The notes under the pieces were generated by a model. It was not told the origin of the DNA. It saw only the letters and a list, made by a program, of their open reading frames with translations, and made no database searches. A DNA stretch of 64,000 nucleotides from assembly GCA_963575745.1 (NCBI GenBank), contig CAUYUJ010016348.1:146001-210000 (forward strand), in the 5' to 3' direction. The stretch comes from Prorocentrum cordatum. Its lineage: Eukaryota > Sar > Dinophyceae > Prorocentrales > Prorocentraceae. The position numbers and the translations under genes were made by a program. This document shows, in pieces, positions 20,305 to 31,647 of the stretch (position 1 is the first letter of the stretch; every line of letters starts with the position of its first letter).

Positions 20305-22364
20305 GCTCAGCCTCAGCCTCAGCCTCAGCCTCAGCCTCTGCCTCAGCCTCAGCCTCTGCCTTCAGCCTCAGGCCTCAGCCTCAGCTTCGGCCTCAGCCTC
20401 AGCCTGCCTCAGACTCTCCCTGCATCAGCCTCAGCCTCAGCCTGCCTCAGCATCAGCCTGCCTCAGCCTCAGCCTCAGCCTGCCTCTGCCTCAGCCTCAG
20501 CCTGCTTCAGACTCAGCCTGCCTCTGCCTCCAGCCTCGGCCTGCCGTCGGCCTCGGCCTCAGCCTGCCTCAGACCTCAGCCTGCATCAGCCTCAGCCTCA
20601 GCCTCAGCCTGCCTCAGCATCAGCCTGCCTCAGCCTCAGCCTCAGCCTCAGCCTCAGCCTCAGCCTCAGCCTCAGCCTCAGCCTCAGCCTGCCTTAGCCT
20701 CAGCCTCAGCCTGCTTCAGCCTCAGCCTCAGTCTGCTTGCAGCCTCGGCCTCAGCCTCAGCCTGCCTCAGCCTGAGCCTGCCTCAGCCCCAGCCTCAGCC
20801 TCAGCCTGCCTCAGCCTCAGCCTCAGCCTGCCTCAGCCTCAGCCTCAGCCTGCTTCAGCCTCAGCCTCAGTCTGCCTTCAGCCTCGGCCTCAGCCTCAGC
20901 CTGCCTCAGCCTCAGCCTCAGCCTCAGCCTCAGCCTCAGCCTCAGCCTCAGCCTGCCTCAGCCTCAGCCTCAGCCTGCCTCAGCCTCAGCCTGCAGCCTC
21001 AGCCTCAGCCTGCCAGCCTCAGCCTCAGCCTCAGCCTCAGCCTCAGCCTCAGCCTCAGCCTCAGCCTCAGCCTCAGCCTCAGCCTCAGCCTGCCTCAGCC
21101 TAGCCTCAGCCTCAGCCTGCCAGCCTCAGCCTCAGTCTGCCTTCAGCCTCGGCCTCAGCCTCAGCCTGCCTCAGCCTCAGCCTCAGCCAGCCTCAGCCTC
21201 AGCCTGCCTCAGCATCAGCCTGCCTCAGCCTCAGCCTCAGCCTGCCTCAGCCTCAGCCTCAGCCTGCTTCAGCCTCAGCCTCAGTCTGCCTTCAGCCTCG
21301 GCCTCAGCCTCAGCCTGCCTCAGCCTCAGCCTGCATCAGCCTCAGCCTCAGCCTCAGCCTCAGCCTCCTCAGCATCAGCCTGCCTCAGCCTCAGCCTCAG
21401 CCTGCCTCAGCCTCAGCCTCAGCCTGCTTCAGCCTCAGCCTCAGTCTGCCTTCAGCCTCGGCCTCAGCCTCAGCCTGCCTCAGCCTCAGCCTGCCTCAGC
21501 CTGCCTCAGCCTGCCTCAGCCTCAGCCTCAGCCTGCCTCAGCCTCAGCCTCAGCCTGCCTCAGCCTCAGCCTCAGCCTCCTGCCTTCAGCCTCAGCCTGC
21601 CTCAGCCTCAGCCTGCCTCAGCCTCAGCCTGCCTCAGCCTCAGCCTGCCTCAGCCTCAGCCTCAGCCTGCCAGCCTCAGCCTGCAGCCTCAGCCTCAGCC
21701 TCAGCCTCAGCCTGCATCAGCCTCAGCCTCAGCCTCAGCCTCAGCCTCAGCCTCAGCCTCCTCAGCCTCAGCCTCAGGCCTTCAGCCTCAGCCTCAGCCT
21801 GCCTCAGCCTCAGCCTCAGCCTCAGCCTCAGCCTGCAGCCTCAGCCTCAGTCTGCCTTCAGCCTCGGCCTCAGCCTCAGCCTGCCTCAGCCTCAGCCTGC
21901 ATCAGCCTCAGCCTCAGCCTCAGCCTGCCTCAGCATCAGCCTGCCTCAGCCTCAGCCTCAGCCTGCCTCAGCCTCAGCCTCAGCCTGCTTCAGCCTCAGC
22001 CTCAGTCTGCCTTCAGCCTCGGCCTCAGCCTCAGCCTGCCTCAGCCTCAGCCTGCAGCCTCAGCCAGCCTCAGCCTCAGCCTCAGCCTCAGCCTCAGCCT
22101 CAGCCTCAGCCTCAGCCTCAGCCTCAGCCTCAGCCTCAGCCTCAGCCTCAGCCTCAGCCTTCAGCCTCAGCCTCAGCCTCAGCCTCAGCCTGCCTTCAGC
22201 CTCCTCAGCCTCAGCCTCAGCCTGCCTCAGCCTCAGCCTGCCTCAGCCTCAGCCTCAGCCTCAGCCTGCCTTCAGCCTCAGCCTCAGTCTGCCTTCAGCC
22301 TCGGCTTCAGCCTCAGCCTGCCTCAGCCTCAGCCTGCCTCAGCCTCAGCATCAGCCTGCCTCAA
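20305..22364 (+). repeat. CAGCCT hexanucleotide satellite, ~2.06 kb
   Basis: Almost pure CCTCAG/CAGCCT with regularly placed variants (CCTGCCTCAG, CTGCTTCAGC, GTCTGCCTTCAGCCTCGGCC). The last variant recurs in blocks of roughly 120-170 bp in several places, which shows a second level of repetition. The 135-codon ORF at 20290-20697 (Pro-Gln/Ser-Leu) is only the repeat read in one frame. Confidence 0.95.
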
Positions 22365-22370
22365 CATTCA

Positions 22371-22735
22371 AAATGTGGCCCGGGAATGGAGTTCTGGGAA
22401 CTCGAAGAACACGAAATGACCCACAGTTGGCTCCGGGCATTCAGAATCATGCCCAGGAATGGAGTTCTGGGAACACGAAGACCACGAAGTGGCCTACAGT
22501 TGGCTCCGGGCATTCAAAATCATGCCCAAGAATGGAGTTCTGGGAACTCGAAGACCACGAAGTGGCCTACAGTTTGCTCCGGGCATTCAAAATCATGCCC
22601 AGGAAAAGAATTCTGGGAACTCGAAGAACACGAAGTGGCCTACGGTTGGCTCCGGGCATTCAAAATCATGCCCAAGAATGGAGTTCTGGCAACTCGAAGA
22701 CCACGAAGTGCGTTACTGTTTGCTAAAAAAGGAAT
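22371..22735 (+). repeat. 73-bp tandem repeat, ~5 copies
   Basis: GGGCATTCAAAATCATGCCC cores start at about 22435, 22508, 22581 and 22653, with AATGGAGTTCTGGGAACTCG and ACCACGAAGTGGCCTACAGT in each unit. Because 73 is not a multiple of three, the ORFs cycle through frames. Confidence 0.9.
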
Positions 22736-22759
22736 CCCCGGCATCCTCCCCCGGATCCC

Positions 22760-23710
22760 GCCCAAGTTACTAGAAACCTATCAGTCTTCGCTGTTAAGTA
22801 AAAACACACGCGCGCTAGCGCCCTGGCGAATCCTCAAGAAAACCAAGCGGCCGTTTAAAAACATGCCCGTCACGTCCTGCCAAACGCGCCTCTCGCGCGC
22901 GCGTCGAAATCACTCGGGCGTTCCTGCGCGCGCGGCGCGATGATCCCGTGCAAATCAACGGGCGACGCGCGCGCGTCGTCGCGCGCGCGGGCCGAAATCA
23001 TTCAATAACTTAAGCATTCGCCAGGATTTCGAAACCGGCAGCCCCGAAATCACAAAGCAACATGGTTATGCAACGTCTGTTTTCAAAAATGCACGCGCGC
23101 GCTCTTGCGGATTTGGAAAAACCAAAAGGTTTGTTTGTTACATCCTTACCACGTTCGATCAAACGGGCCTCTCGCGCCGCACGCCGAAATCATTCGAACG
23201 CCCTTGCGCGCGCGCCGAGGGGTGGGGGGGGCGCGATCGAAAGTGCGGGCCACTCGCGTGCGTCGGCCGCGCGCGCGCGTCGAACTCCTTCCAGCACTTC
23301 GATCACCGACGCGAGGACACAGTCATCGTCATCGGCGCGACTTGCACCGTCGCCATGATTGCCCTTGCCGTCGCCATCGCCATCGCCACCATCATCGCTA
23401 CTATCATCGCTGTGTCTACCGCAACCGACGTCGCCGTGACACCACGCCCGCCCAACTCACCGACTCGCGCTAAAGTGCCTGCTGGGAAATGCCCAACGGT
23501 CCGCGCCACCGCGGCCGCGTCGGACGCGCCAAGCTAGCTGGCCGCCGAGCGCGCGAGCATGCGCGAGCTAGCGCGGCCGCAGAGACGCACCAGCCAACGG
23601 GAAGCACTTATCGCAATCGACGCCACATGGGCTGCGCAAGCCAAGTTGCGGGCAGGCGGGTGGGATGGTTGCGCCAGCAGTGGAGTTGACAGCTCTCAAT
23701 TTTGCAAAAT
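22760..23710 (+). repeat. U-family unit 6
   Basis: The GC palindrome GCGCGCGCGTCGTCGCGCGC lies at about 22967-22988, GGGCCTCTCGCGCCGCACG at 23165, the decayed GTC/ATC patch at 23318-23425, and the tail AAGTTGCGGGCAGGCGGGTG at 23643. It may be the continuation of unit 5, separated from it by the CAGCCT satellite and the 73-bp array. Confidence 0.6.
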
Positions 23711-23714
23711 TCAT

Positions 23715-24060
23715 TGCGCCACATTGCGCCACATGGATTACACAGTATACATCTCAACACGTACATCCTCCTTTCTAGGAAAAAATAAAGATCAACCTCC
23801 GCCCCCTGGAGTTAACGGTGTACCTCTTCGCGTTGCAATGTGCATGCGTATCTTCCCCATCGTCCATCCTAAATCTGAACTCGTACCATCCCAGGCAAGC
23901 CAGTACCGGTTCCCCCCTCATCCTGTGCAGAAGCATCATGCGCGCACGCTTCGTTTACCAAAAGTCATCGGGTTTCAAAAAACGTTTGCCGACAAATGGG
24001 ACCATGTGCGCACGCGCGCGTGCGGGCAGCACCTGGGGAAAAGCCGCGGAAACGACCATG
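23715..24060 (+). repeat. U-family unit 7 (head only)
   Basis: CATTGCGCCACATTGCGCCA minisatellite, then the head (AAGATCAACCTCCGCCCCCT, GTCCATCCTAAATCTGAACT). Similarity fades at about 24050. Confidence 0.5.
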
Positions 24061-24263
24061 GACTTGGTGAACAGTATGAATATATTTCCGCCCCGAGGGC
24101 TTGGGCACCTCGAAGAACTGGGCCAAGTAATCACAGTCGGTATAGCCGTACGTTCGCATCGATCGGTGCTGACAACGCAACAGTGGAAACAACCATCTGC
24201 CACAATTTAGAGCCGGCTGCTGACCACTGCGTTCCCGAGAAATCATGCTTACCCCGCTTTTGC
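24061..24263. other. No gene seen
   Basis: Unassigned sequence between U unit 7 and a MITE-2 copy. ORFs on both strands lack any domain. Confidence 0.35.
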
Positions 24264-24393
24264 CATCGTTCAAACGTCCACTCCCCGTGCATATTTCGTT
24301 TCCGTGCTATTTTTCCGCAGGATAATCCAAAACGCTCCCCGATGGTCCTCGCCGAATGAAAATGCACGGGCCCGAGCATGTCCGAGCGATGCC
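24264..24393. mobile_element. MITE-2, copy 2
   Basis: Left end CATCGTTCAAACGTCCACTC and right end GCATGTCCGAGCGATGCC are inverted. The interior shares GCAGGATAATCCAAAACGCTCC with copy 1. More diverged than copy 1. Confidence 0.45.
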
Positions 24394-24477
24394 GTTTTTG
24401 TCCCTCGAGGCCAGGAAGACGGCGAGGGACGAGAGAGCCCCCAGCCCTCTCGGCAGGCTGCCCCCAGGAAGCTCGAG

Positions 24478-24594
24478 CAGATGGGGTAGGAGGCTCGCGC
24501 TGCATCGCCGATGCATCGGCGCCGTCGGCGAGCTCCGTATCGAGCCGCATCGCCGATGCATCGGTGATGCGGCGCGAGCCTCCGACCCCATCTG
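24478..24594. repeat. 43-bp stem hairpin
   Basis: The arms 24478-24520 and 24552-24594 are inverted copies with about four mismatches (CAGATGGGGTAGGAGGCTCG against CGAGCCTCCGACCCCATCTG at the base), around a 31-nt loop. The stem centres on GCATCGCCGATGCATCGG. Non-coding. It could be a foldback element or a transcribed hairpin. Confidence 0.75.
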
Positions 24595-24664
24595 CTCTGA
24601 CCACATCTGGGAGGCCTGGACAATGACACGTGAGTACTCTCCTCTCCCCCCAGACTCTGTCCGG

Positions 24665-25258
24665 AAGATCTCCGGCCCTCTCCGCGTACTGTTCTGTTGC
24701 ACGCAGGATTCCAAGCATTAGCCTGTATACGGTTTTTTTCCCATCCGCTTGCTGTCGGTGTTTCACAGTTGTGTTCCTGCTGCAGGGTGGGCCTCATTTT
24801 CGGATCAGGGCTTTGCTCCCGTCGTTCAGAATGGCGCTCTCACCCCAGCGCCACTTTTCTGGATCCGAATCCTTTTTCATCGCTGCCGCCCCCCTCACTT
24901 ACCCTCCAAACGCACTCCCCTGGTCCTCCTGCTCCCCAGTCCCCTTCCACTCCAGCTCCCGCTGCTGCTGCTGGTGTTTGCCCTCGTCCTACTCCTTCCT
25001 CCTCCTTGTCCTCCTGCTCATCCTCCTGCTCCGCCACCTCCTCCTCCTCCTCCTCCTCCTCCTCCTCCTCCTCCTCCACGCAGTTCCTTGTCTCAAATTG
25101 CGCATACCACGATGGGGTCTTTCTGTTGGAATTCCAAGCCGGCTATGACACGCGTCCGCGAATGGAGAAACATCCGTGCAGTAGGAAGGGATGGGAGGGA
25201 AGGATAGAAGGGAGGGATAGGATGTCGGATATGGCGCGAGCGCACCCAGCTTGAGCCC
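24665..25258 (+). repeat. Dispersed repeat R, copy 1
   Basis: Shares a long ordered match with 39665-40165: CCGCGTACTGTT at the start, GCAGGATTCC, GGGCCTCATTTTCGGATC, GTCGTTCAGAATGGCGCTCT, CTATGACACGCGTCCGCG, AAGGGATGGGAGGGA and GCGCGAGCGCACCCAGCTTG at the end. In this copy the interior holds a CTC tract (25035-25080). Confidence 0.75.
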
Positions 25259-26389
25259 GTCTCCTCGCCCTGACCCCCCTCTGCGACCCGTCGAGGCTCC
25301 TCCCTCATCAGCTGGGCCGCGGCCCGCTCCGCCGCCTTCGCTTCGCGCACCCGGTCCTCCTCGACCTTCCGCAGCTCGACCTCCTTTTGCCGTTTCTCCC
25401 GCTCCTTGTCCTTCTTCTCGTCGACCACGGCCTCTCCATTTGGCGAAGAAGAAAAAAACGGCACCAGCCTCACTTTTTTCTGGGAGGTCCGCGCGGATTT
25501 CTTGGTCGGCGCCTCCAGCGCCGATCCAAGAAATCCGCGCGGACATCCAAAAACGTATGCTTATGCCGCTTATCCTTCTGCTTCTTTTCGTCGACCACGA
25601 CCTTTCCATCCTGCGGTCAGGAACCGCTGTTTCGCGTATCGTGGCCGCGGCACACACGCCGCGCCCTGCGAGCGGACAGCATGTGGCTCCGCTCTGCGGG
25701 GCGGGAGCTGGGACCAGCTCGGGACGCTGACGGTCGGGGACGAGGACGTGGATAGCGTGTCGCGCCGAAGCGCGATGGGCCAGAACTGGCGGCGCCGGGG
25801 GCGGTGGTCAGAGGTGGGCTAGCAGACGGAAGAAATTGAGCGCAGCCTGTCTGGCCCTCCCCCCTGTGTAGAGGCACAGGCAGGGCCTGGCAGAGACATC
25901 GCTTATCGCGGAATTGTGCCATCTCTGAATCTTTGTGCATCATTTAAATGTGATCGCCTGCGCCGTTGACACTTCTGCACCTGTATCGTCGACCACGGCC
26001 TCCCGAGGAGGAAGACGAGGGGGAGGCCCCCGCGGGCCCGCTCGGAGCCCGCGAGGGGCCAGGCAGCCCTTGGGAGCCTCGGTTTTCGACCCGGCGTCCT
26101 CGATCCTCGGCGGCGCGAGTTCCGCCGCTCAAAGGCACTCCCCAGAACCCTCCCGGGGCTACGGCCTACTCTCCGAGCCGGGCCCAGGCGTGGCGGCGAG
26201 GAGAACCCTCGAGGAGACGGGAGCGATCTTCGACGCTAGATGTCCGAAACCTCCTCCCCTCAAATCGGACATCTGCTTAACTCAATCCGCGGACCCCTCC
26301 TGGGGTCCGTCCTGGCCAGTGTTTCGACCGCGACATCGCGATGGCATGACGGAAAAGGTTCACGCCGCGAGTTGGTTTCGGACACAAAG
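25259..26389. other. No confident gene; perfect hairpin at 25487-25544
   Basis: 25487-25512 (GTCCGCGCGGATTTCTTGGT and on) is the complement of 25518-25544 with one bulge and a 5-nt loop. TCGTCGACCACGGCCTC occurs near 25420 and 25985, with a variant near 25590. The ORFs have no domain. Confidence 0.45.
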
Positions 26390-26610
26390 CGGATCGTTCA
26401 GTCTTGCACGATCGCGGCCATCGCAGATCGTTCACTATCGGCCGATTTTGAACCATTGGCTGCGCTCAACCCTGATCGGCCGAAATGGGGTCGTCGCCGC
26501 GTCGACGCGGCGCGAACCTGCATAACCCGCCAAATCCCGGTCCATGCGGGTTGTTTTTTCGCCATTTCTGGCGGCCCCCGGGCACGGCACCGGCCCCGAA
26601 GAGGCCGAAG
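26390..26610 (+). repeat. Dispersed repeat V, copy 1
   Basis: Contains TTTTGAACCATTGGCTGCGCTCAACC, GGGGTCGTCGCCGCGTCGAC and CGGTCCATGCGGGTTGTTTT. Matched by 29395-29530 plus 30030-30090, and by 40440-40595. Two copies therefore flank LINE-A. Confidence 0.6.
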
Positions 26611-26799
26611 GTGGCGAAAAGAACGCTCGAGCCTGATGCTGAGGCTGATGCTGAAGCTGAGGCTGCGCCTATGTCGCCCCAAGGGGGCGGCCCTACGTTG
26701 GGCGAGGCGGTGGCGCCAGGCCGCTGGCACCACTCGAACGTCGCACATCATATATGGCCCAACTTATTCCATACCCTGTGATTGTGTCGCTGTTGCACG

Positions 26800-29140
26800 T
26801 TTTGTGCGGGACACGTACGAATCTTCCATATTTGCCCATGCGTATGTCAACATCTGATACCACTGGTTCCCATTCCCTGCAATGTCGTCAATCCACCGTT
26901 TCTGCGGTCGGTGTGGCAGCTTCCGCATCGATATGTGCAGATAATGGATCCCGCATCAAAACCTGTCGGCTCCACTTGGCTAGGTCGTCGTGCACCACTG
27001 CAGGTGTAGACCTCCAGTGTGAACGTTTTTGTCGTGTGCGCAACTCTTCGTACCCAAGTTCACCAATATATATTTCAATGTCTTTGGTCGTGCGACGAAT
27101 CCACTCGTTCCATGGTTCCAATGCATATATTGGGAAGCGCGGGTTCGATGACGGCGTGGTGCCGCTTTCAGCAGAGTCGGTGTCGTTGCTGCTATTGCTG
27201 CTGCTGGTCGTGCCGTTGTTGATTATACCAGTGTCGTTGTTCGAAGCCGCGTTTGTGCTGTCGCTCTGGCACTATAGCCGGATCTGCGCTAGTGCATGGG
27301 GGCTGGCGTCGTGGAGATCCGAAGATCAGCCTTAACATGTGGCGATGTGTGGACCGCAGCCGTGACTCCAACGGAACCGTCAAAGACCCAGCACCATAAA
27401 GTAGCGTTGCAGAAAAGGTACCGTGAAATAACCGTAAACGGTCCTTCAATGAGTACGAACGCGCAATAAGCTCCTGCTTGAAGAGGCCGAACCTTTCCCA
27501 GGCAACTTTGATTCGGGATTCAAGCTCTGTCGCGGCAGGGTTGCAAAAGTAGTGTTGCGCCCCACGTACTTCTGCACACCCGCAAATGGTATATATTTTT
27601 CCCATTGACAATTGTGTGCTCAAGGTGACCACGCGGCCGCCGATATTCCACATTGTGCAAGATCTTTATATTCCCAGGATGGATCTCTGGACCAATAGGC
27701 TGCGCAGCATCCATCACATAACGCATCATGGCTTCTGCCTGCCTGGATGATGTCGCAATCAATAGAACGTCATCAGCAAAACGGAGGCTGGTAAGCCAGC
27801 CAGAGATCTCCGCTAATTATACTCCATACTTCCCGTCAGCCCATTTCGCGCGAAACTTTGCGAACACAAGCTCTGACAGACAGTTGAACAACAGTAGCCT
27901 CGAAGGCTCGTCCTGCTTAGTCCCACGCCCAATGGAGCATGTTTTGCTGCAGATGTCCGTCTTGATGCAGGCTGTCTGGTCTGTGTACATGCCCGACATG
28001 AGATTGATCTATGATTTCGGAACGCCATGCGCGCGCATGGCCTCCTACAGTGATTTGTGTGAGATCGTGTCAAATGCCTTCTCGAAGTCAAGCGTAGCCA
28101 CCAACACTGGGGCTTGGAATTCCCTGGCCTCTTCTGGTTGAAAAGCGAAGGCCAACAAATGGTCATCTGTATTGCAGCGGCGCCGGAATCCAGCCTGTTC
28201 GGGCGGCTGTTGTGACTCCAAGATGGGCTCATCGGCCAATAGTTCTGCGGTAACTCCGGCTCCACTGATTTGACAATCGCGCTGATTTGGGTGTCCACTG
28301 GCTTGGTGTTATTGCACCGTCAATGACAATATCGTTGAACAGGTTCCGCACTGCATTCCTCAACGCCCCCCCTCCGCGCTTCAGCATGTCAGCTGCTATT
28401 CCACTGGTGTTCGCGGCTTTGTCGTTCTTCAAGTGCTTGAACCCATGCCGCAATTCGTCGTCACTGAAAGGTAAAATGGTATTGCCTTTTTCTGCGCCGC
28501 CACGCGTGGAAGAGTCGAGTCTGGGCTTGTGGGTTCTGAGAACAAAGACGCGTAGACGTCTGCAAATGCATCGGCTATGCCCCGTCTGTCGTGCACAGGT
28601 TCGCCAAGAGCTCACTGCATCGACGTCATAGCCCGCAAAATGTTGTAATAATCGTTTTGATCTTGTTGTGCCAGTCCGTTCTGCCTCTATAAGTTTGCTG
28701 ATCTGTTGTCTCAACGCCGCGCTTGCATTCCCAAGTTGTTTGCGCTGTTGGATGAGATCGTGTAGCTTGCTCCGAGGAATTGTATTCCCATCCGCTGTTG
28801 CGCCCCAAGTTCCGCAATAGATTCCGTACTTGGTTTGTCTATGAAATGGTAGCTGGATCGGATTCTACCCGAGCCGTCTTCGTTCGCAAGTGCATTGGCC
28901 ACCTTCTGCGTATACAGCGTCGTGATTGCAGGTGGCCACGGCTTTGCAATGACCCTGCTCCTGGGATATTTACTCATGCGTTGCAATTTCTTTTCTGAAG
29001 CCGGCCTCAAATTGAGAATGCGGTTCCGTAGTACCACATCGGTATCGTCATATCCGTATGAACTGTTGAAGAAACAACACAATCCGTGGCAGTATACCAA
29101 AAGAGCCTGGCCGTAATCATGTAATCGAATGTAGGTCACA
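26800..29140 (-). pseudogene. LINE-A: degraded non-LTR retrotransposon (RT region)
   Basis: On the minus strand, fragments in successive frames form a LINE reverse transcriptase. In order they are: LKNDKAANTSGIAADMLKRG (start of RT, about 28430), EQAGFRRRCNTDDHLLAF and then LDFEKAFDTISHKSL (motif A, about 28060-28110), SIGRGTKQDEPSRLLLFN (motif B, about 27900-27950), LRFADDVLLIATS (motif C, FADD codons at 27769-27774), and ELESRIKVAWERFGLFKQEL with LLYGAGSLTVP (the thumb/C-terminal region, 27300-27540). A tail motif EPWNEWIRRTTKDIE follows near 27100. Motifs A, B and C share one frame interrupted by stops; the flanking pieces are shifted. The element cannot make protein. In life such proteins copy their RNA at a nicked target. 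Confidence 0.8.
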
Positions 29141-29394
29141 GTGTATAAAAAAAACCTGGACGCTCTCAGCTCATCCTCGAACCCCCTTCGTCGGACGCTC
29201 GCCCATGTAAATTAGGGATATGCGTGGATCTGGCGCGTGGGCGCCAGATCAACGGAGCAGGGAACGTACCCCCAGCATCAGACGGACAAGGGAACGACCC
29301 CCCCTGTACGGAAACGGGACCCTTCGCTGATCCACGCGCCATGCTTTCGTTTCCTCGAGTCCGAGCCCCGTTCGAGGCCTTCTTCGCGGCTTTC

Positions 29395-29530
29395 CGCCAC
29401 CACCCGTCGCTCAGCATCGTCCGATTCTGAACCACTGCTGGCGCTCAACCTTGAACGGCCGCGCTGGGGTCGTCGCCGCCTCGACGCGCGGCGCGAACCC
29501 ACAATCCCACCAGACCTCTGGGCGCGAGAG
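29395..29530 (+). repeat. Dispersed repeat V, copy 2
   Basis: GTCCGATTCTGAACCACTGC, TGGGGTCGTCGCCGCCTCGA and CGCGGCGCGAACC match copy 1. The continuation of V (CCACGCGGGCCGTTTTTTCG) is found only at about 30050, so about 500 bp of other sequence has entered this copy. Confidence 0.55.
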
Positions 29531-30300
29531 GTTTAACGGATTTCCTCCTCCATCTTGCCTCTTCCTGGCCCGCTGTTCTGCTGCATGCTCCTCCACATCC
29601 CTGATCAGGGCAACTCGCCTGGGCATCGTTTCTGGATGGGCTACTGGGGTTACTTTTTGTCCGCGAGCGACACGGCACAACCGCGCGCCGTCAAAGAGCG
29701 AAGCAGCAGCGCTATGATCTAAATTAAGCACCGAGCACGCAGGAGCGAACGACGCTGCGACCCAGTAGGCGAAGATGACGCTGAGGATCAGGCCCACGTG
29801 AAACACAGCTAGTGTTTTTTTTTTTGGGGGGGGGGGGGGCCGCAGGCGGAAGCGCCGGCGGCGGGCGGTCGCGGGCGGGCTGCGGCCGCGACTAGCGGCG
29901 GGCGCGCGCGAAGCCGCGGTCAGGCGGCAGGCAGCAGCTACCCAGGGCGTCTGAGCAAAGGCGTGCAATCCAGGGAGTCTGCAGGGCAGTCCCAGAACTA
30001 GTGGGGTTACGCGCAGCGTCTACGTAAGGTATCCGCCACATCCCGGCCCACGCGGGCCGTTTTTTCGCCCAGGGCCGAGCCCCGACGTTCCCCTGGGCCC
30101 GAGGCGGGCCCCGGCGCGGCCGAGCAGAGGCCCACTCGGGCCTCGATCCCCCGAGCCCCCGTTCGGGCCCCGCTCGGGGCCTTCTTCGCGGCCTTTTTCT
30201 CCGCCTCCTGCTGCTTCTGCATCCTCCAGAAGCTCACGGCGTCCCTGACCACCGTGTGTCTCCAGCCCGGGCGGAGCTCGTCGGCCTCGAGGGGGACGGA
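29531..30300. other. No gene seen; T11-G13 homopolymer junction
   Basis: Mostly unassigned. A T-run passes directly into a G-run at about 29815-29840. The 30030-30090 part belongs to repeat V. Confidence 0.4.
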
Positions 30301-30306
30301 CCACGA

Positions 30307-30370
30307 CTCCTCCTTCTCCTCCTCCTCCTCCTCCTCCTCCTCCTCCTCCTCCTCCTCCTCCTCCTCCTCC
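30307..30370 (+). repeat. (CTC)n microsatellite
   Basis: Uninterrupted CTC for about 60 bp. Confidence 0.9.
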
Positions 30371-30477
30371 ACCTCATTCCCGATCCGCGATCCTCGATCC
30401 CTGATTCTCGAGGTTGTCAGGCGTTTCTGGATACCGTTGGGCCTATGGAAGCCTCGGGCGGCCTCTGAGGGCCTCCT

Positions 30478-31148
30478 ACCCATCCTCCTCGTCCTCCCCA
30501 TCACCACCACCATCACCATCATCATCACCATCACAATCACCACCACCACCATTATCATCATCATCAGCAGCAGCATCATCAGCATCATCAGCAGCATCAT
30601 CATCCTCATCATCCTCATCATCATCAGCATTAACGTAGCATCACCATCATCATCAGCAGCATCATCATCATCATCGTCATCATCATCATCATCCTCATCC
30701 TCAGCCTCATCGTCATCCTCATCCTCCTTCCAATCATTATCATCATCATCAGTATCATCATTACCACCAGCACCACTTCCACCACCAACACAACCACCAT
30801 CATCATCATCATTACCAGCCGCATCATCATAATCATCATTATCATCCTCATTATCATTATCATCCCCACTATCATCATCATCATCATCATCATCACCATC
30901 ATCATCATCAGCATCATCATCAGCATCATCATACTCATCCTCAGCCTCAGCGTCATCATCCTCATCCTCCCAATCATGATCGTCATCATCCTCATCCTCA
31001 TCATCCTCATCATCCTTATCATCATCCTCATCATCCTCATCCTCATCATCATCATCATCATCATCATCACCATCATCAGCATCATCATCTGCAGCATCAT
31101 CACCATTCGAATTATCATCATCATTTTCATTATCATCACTATCATTAT
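30478..31148 (+). repeat. (ATC)n microsatellite, ~670 bp
   Basis: ATC/CAT with CTC, AGC, ACC and GTC variants. On the minus strand it gives Asp- or Met-rich ORFs of up to 473 codons (30007-31428), which are repeat artefacts. Confidence 0.9.
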
Positions 31149-31304
31149 TCGCCCGACTCTTCCCTCCTAAATTCTTCTCCTCGAACTTTCCCTCTAACAC
31201 CCCGTTGTCGTCCTCCCTCCTCCTCAGCCCCCTTCTCAAAACCCTGCTCCTCCTTCTTCTCGGAGATCCTCCCCCTCGTTCTCGTCCCGTCCTCCTCCTG
31301 CTCC

Positions 31305-31395
31305 TCATCTTCTTCCTCCTCCTCCTCCTCCTCCTCCTTCTCTCCCCTCCCCTCTCCTCTCCTCTCCTCTCCTCTTTTCTCCTCCTCCTCCTCCA
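31305..31395 (+). repeat. CTC/CTCTC low-complexity tract
   Basis: CCTCCTCCT followed by CTCTCCTCTCC. It ends in CTCCTCCAGG. Confidence 0.8.
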
Positions 31396-31647
31396 GGAAA
31401 CTCCGAAGCTTCCACAAAACTTCATCAAGGCCCCGTAAGCCAGGACACGCTAGACCCGGACACCCAACATCCCTCGAAACCAATTTTCCAGACGGCCGCA
31501 CGAACAAACTACTGCGCTGCAACACTTCCAGAATAAACCCCGACACAAGCCCAAAAGCCTGCAAGACCCCCCGTAAACCCAGACACAAGCCTGAGTTCTG
31601 CAGCACAGCAAACAAAACATGCATGGATGCTGGAAGATGTGACTTTG

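Noticed and set aside
20290-20697. Pro-Gln/Leu-Ser ORF
   Set aside because: The hexanucleotide satellite read in one frame.
30007-31428. 473-codon Asp/Met-rich ORF on the minus strand
   Set aside because: It reads through the CTC and ATC microsatellites; the composition is fully explained by the repeat.
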